Origin: Rhodospirillaceae bacterium | Lineage (GTDB): Bacteria > Pseudomonadota > Alphaproteobacteria > SP197 | Reading direction: 5' to 3' | DNA length: 6,882 nt | NCBI GenBank assembly: GCA_018700655.1 | Contig: JABIUG010000098.1 | Location: 1 to 6,882, forward strand | Shown: piece by piece, positions 6,105 through 6,882 of the stretch | Position numbering within the stretch: position 1 is the first letter of the stretch | Layout of the letters: the number at the start of each line of letters is the position of its first letter | The notes under the pieces: generated by a model | What the model saw: only the letters and a program-made list of their open reading frames with translations | Databases searched by the model: none | What the model was told of the DNA's origin: nothing | Position numbers and translations under genes: made by a program

Positions 6105-6882
6105 ATGAATATCAAGCCAGTTCTGGGGCCTGTAGCCGTAGCCGCCATCTTGTTCGCCGGCGATGCCCTGGCCGGGACTTCGCAGGGTCTCAGCAATGTC
6201 AGCGTTGATGTCTCGACAGCATTGTTGAATGACGACAGCGCGGTGCGTGGCGGCGTGCGCAAACGCATCGATGACATCACGGTTCTGCCGCAGGAAGATG
6301 TGATCGACTTCGGCGATGACCTGAGCCAATGGGCTCTTGATGGCGAATGTGATGATCCACGCTTTGTCGGCGCCGGCATGACCTGGACGCCGATGCTCGA
6401 CGAAGATGCGTTTCACGATGCCAGCGACTGCCGCGCCCAGTTTGACCGCGACATGATCGCTTTAGCGGTTGGCGAGCCGGTCGAGCTTCTGGGTGTACGG
6501 TTCGGTGATAACTCGAGCCAGTGGTCTTATGATGGCGAATGCGATGACCCGCGCTTTGAAGGCGCGGGCATGGTTCATGCCACGCCTCTTGATGAAGATC
6601 TCTATCGCGATGCCGGCGATTGCAGCGATCTCTACCTCGACAGCATGGTCGAACTGGTCGCCTTGGGCGCCATACCCGATGATGCGACTGTGGTCGAAGT
6701 GATGCTTTATGACGGCATCGACTTCGGAGATGACCACAGCGAATGGTCGCTCGACGGCGAATGTGATGATCCGCGTTTTGCCGGTCCCGGTATGACCGCC
6801 ACCTTGTTGCTTGATGAAGATACTTATCACGACGCAACCGATTGCCGTGACGAGTATGCCGATGGCCGACTCTGGTTTGCCG
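6105..6882 (+). CDS. Exported multi-repeat protein with at least three acidic Cys-x26-Cys repeats, function unknown (cut by window end)
   Basis: The frame opens at the ATG at 6105, preceded at eight bases by AGGGAG (6091-6096), and stays open to the window end, giving 259 visible residues. Residues 1-23 are a Sec signal peptide (Lys at 4, hydrophobic core VAVAAILFAG, cleavage expected after DALA). No lipobox Cys is present, so the product is periplasmic, outer-membrane or secreted rather than a lipoprotein. A linker (about 24-66) is followed by three repeats at about 67-120, 131-185 and 205-259, with Cys pairs 82/109, 146/173 and 220/247, all exactly 27 apart. Each repeat is rich in Asp and Glu (LDED or similar before the second Cys), which with the paired Cys suggests cation binding on a disulfide-stabilised fold; this is inference. 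It is an apparent paralogue of the lipoprotein 48 bases upstream and probably co-transcribed with it. The third repeat is complete at the window edge, so more repeats or another domain may follow. I recognise no named family. Confidence 0.85.
   Translation, partial: MNIKPVLGPVAVAAILFAGDALAGTSQGLSNVSVDVSTALLNDDSAVRGGVRKRIDDITVLPQEDVIDFGDDLSQWALDGECDDPRFVGAGMTWTPMLDEDAFHDASDCRAQFDRDMIALAVGEPVELLGVRFGDNSSQWSYDGECDDPRFEGAGMVHATPLDEDLYRDAGDCSDLYLDSMVELVALGAIPDDATVVEVMLYDGIDFGDDHSEWSLDGECDDPRFAGPGMTATLLLDEDTYHDATDCRDEYADGRLWFA
6303..6464 (+). repeat. Acidic Cys repeat, copy 3 (second protein, repeat 1)
   Basis: Encodes IDFGDDLSQWALDGECDDPR, then FVGAGM, MLDEDAFHDASDCR. Full consensus copy. Confidence 0.85.
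6495..6659 (+). repeat. Acidic Cys repeat, copy 4 (second protein, repeat 2)
   Basis: Encodes VRFGDNSSQWSYDGECDDPR, then FEGAGM, PLDEDLYRDAGDC. Slight departures: FGDN instead of FGDD, and Ser in place of Arg after the second Cys. Confidence 0.85.
6717..6881 (+). repeat. Acidic Cys repeat, copy 5 (second protein, repeat 3, reaches window end)
   Basis: Encodes IDFGDDHSEWSLDGECDDPR, then FAGPGM, LLDEDTYHDATDCR and the start of a tail. Full consensus copy ending at the edge of the window. Confidence 0.85.

Noticed and set aside
5979..6837. Minus-strand open frames across the repeat-protein genes
   Set aside because: The coding repeats on the plus strand create matching open frames on the other strand. 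The plus strand has signal peptides, ribosome sites and conserved repeats; the minus frames have none.
5670..6881. CRISPR array or transposon repeats
   Set aside because: The repeats are in-frame protein repeats with mostly synonymous variation and variable linkers, not short identical DNA repeats with unique spacers; there are no terminal inverted repeats or transposase.

Overview
The window looks like a piece of a GC-rich proteobacterial chromosome, most likely an alphaproteobacterium. This rests on base composition, the codon use of all the genes, and the histidine kinase, whose H-box region and following segment (EPYG...Y..YLDDI..AG..L..VINDILDLS) resemble alphaproteobacterial PleC/DivJ-like kinases. 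That is family-level inference; there is no rRNA or other marker gene here.

Left part, minus strand (about 3454 down to 1): a metabolic operon. A class V PLP-dependent aminotransferase of the alanine/serine-glyoxylate aminotransferase family (2249-3454) is followed, through a one-base TGATG stop/start overlap, by a thiamine-diphosphate (ThDP) enzyme (198-2249). The ThDP enzyme carries an extra SnoaL/NTF2-like domain of about 115 residues at its N-terminus. A second start codon with a strong Shine-Dalgarno sequence lies exactly at the SnoaL/ThDP boundary, so the locus may encode both a fused and an unfused enzyme. A further reading frame starts at 92 and leaves the window at the left edge; its 30 visible residues would fit the N-terminus of a membrane protein such as a transporter permease, but this is weakly supported. 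The aminotransferase and ThDP enzyme together suggest interconversion of an amino acid with a 2-oxo acid or glyoxylate, then ThDP-dependent C-C chemistry. The substrate cannot be read from the sequence.

Middle, 3455-3650: a divergent intergenic region with two symmetric DNA elements in the aminotransferase leader (a 10-bp palindrome and ACGCAA-N6-TTGCGT), which are candidate operators. To the right, on the plus strand, is a complete membrane-bound sensor histidine kinase (periplasmic Cache-like sensor, HAMP, HisKA, HATPase_c) with no response regulator in the window.

Right part, plus strand (5565-6882): two adjacent exported proteins, a small lipoprotein and a larger Sec-exported protein cut by the window end. 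Both are built from the same acidic repeat of about 55 residues (core FGDDxSxWxxDGECDDPRF ... DAxDC). There are five copies, two in the lipoprotein and at least three in the second protein, and every copy keeps the same Cys-x26-Cys spacing. I do not recognise this as a named domain. It is the most novel-looking element of the window: a probable disulfide-stabilised, possibly cation-binding, cell-surface or periplasmic repeat module.
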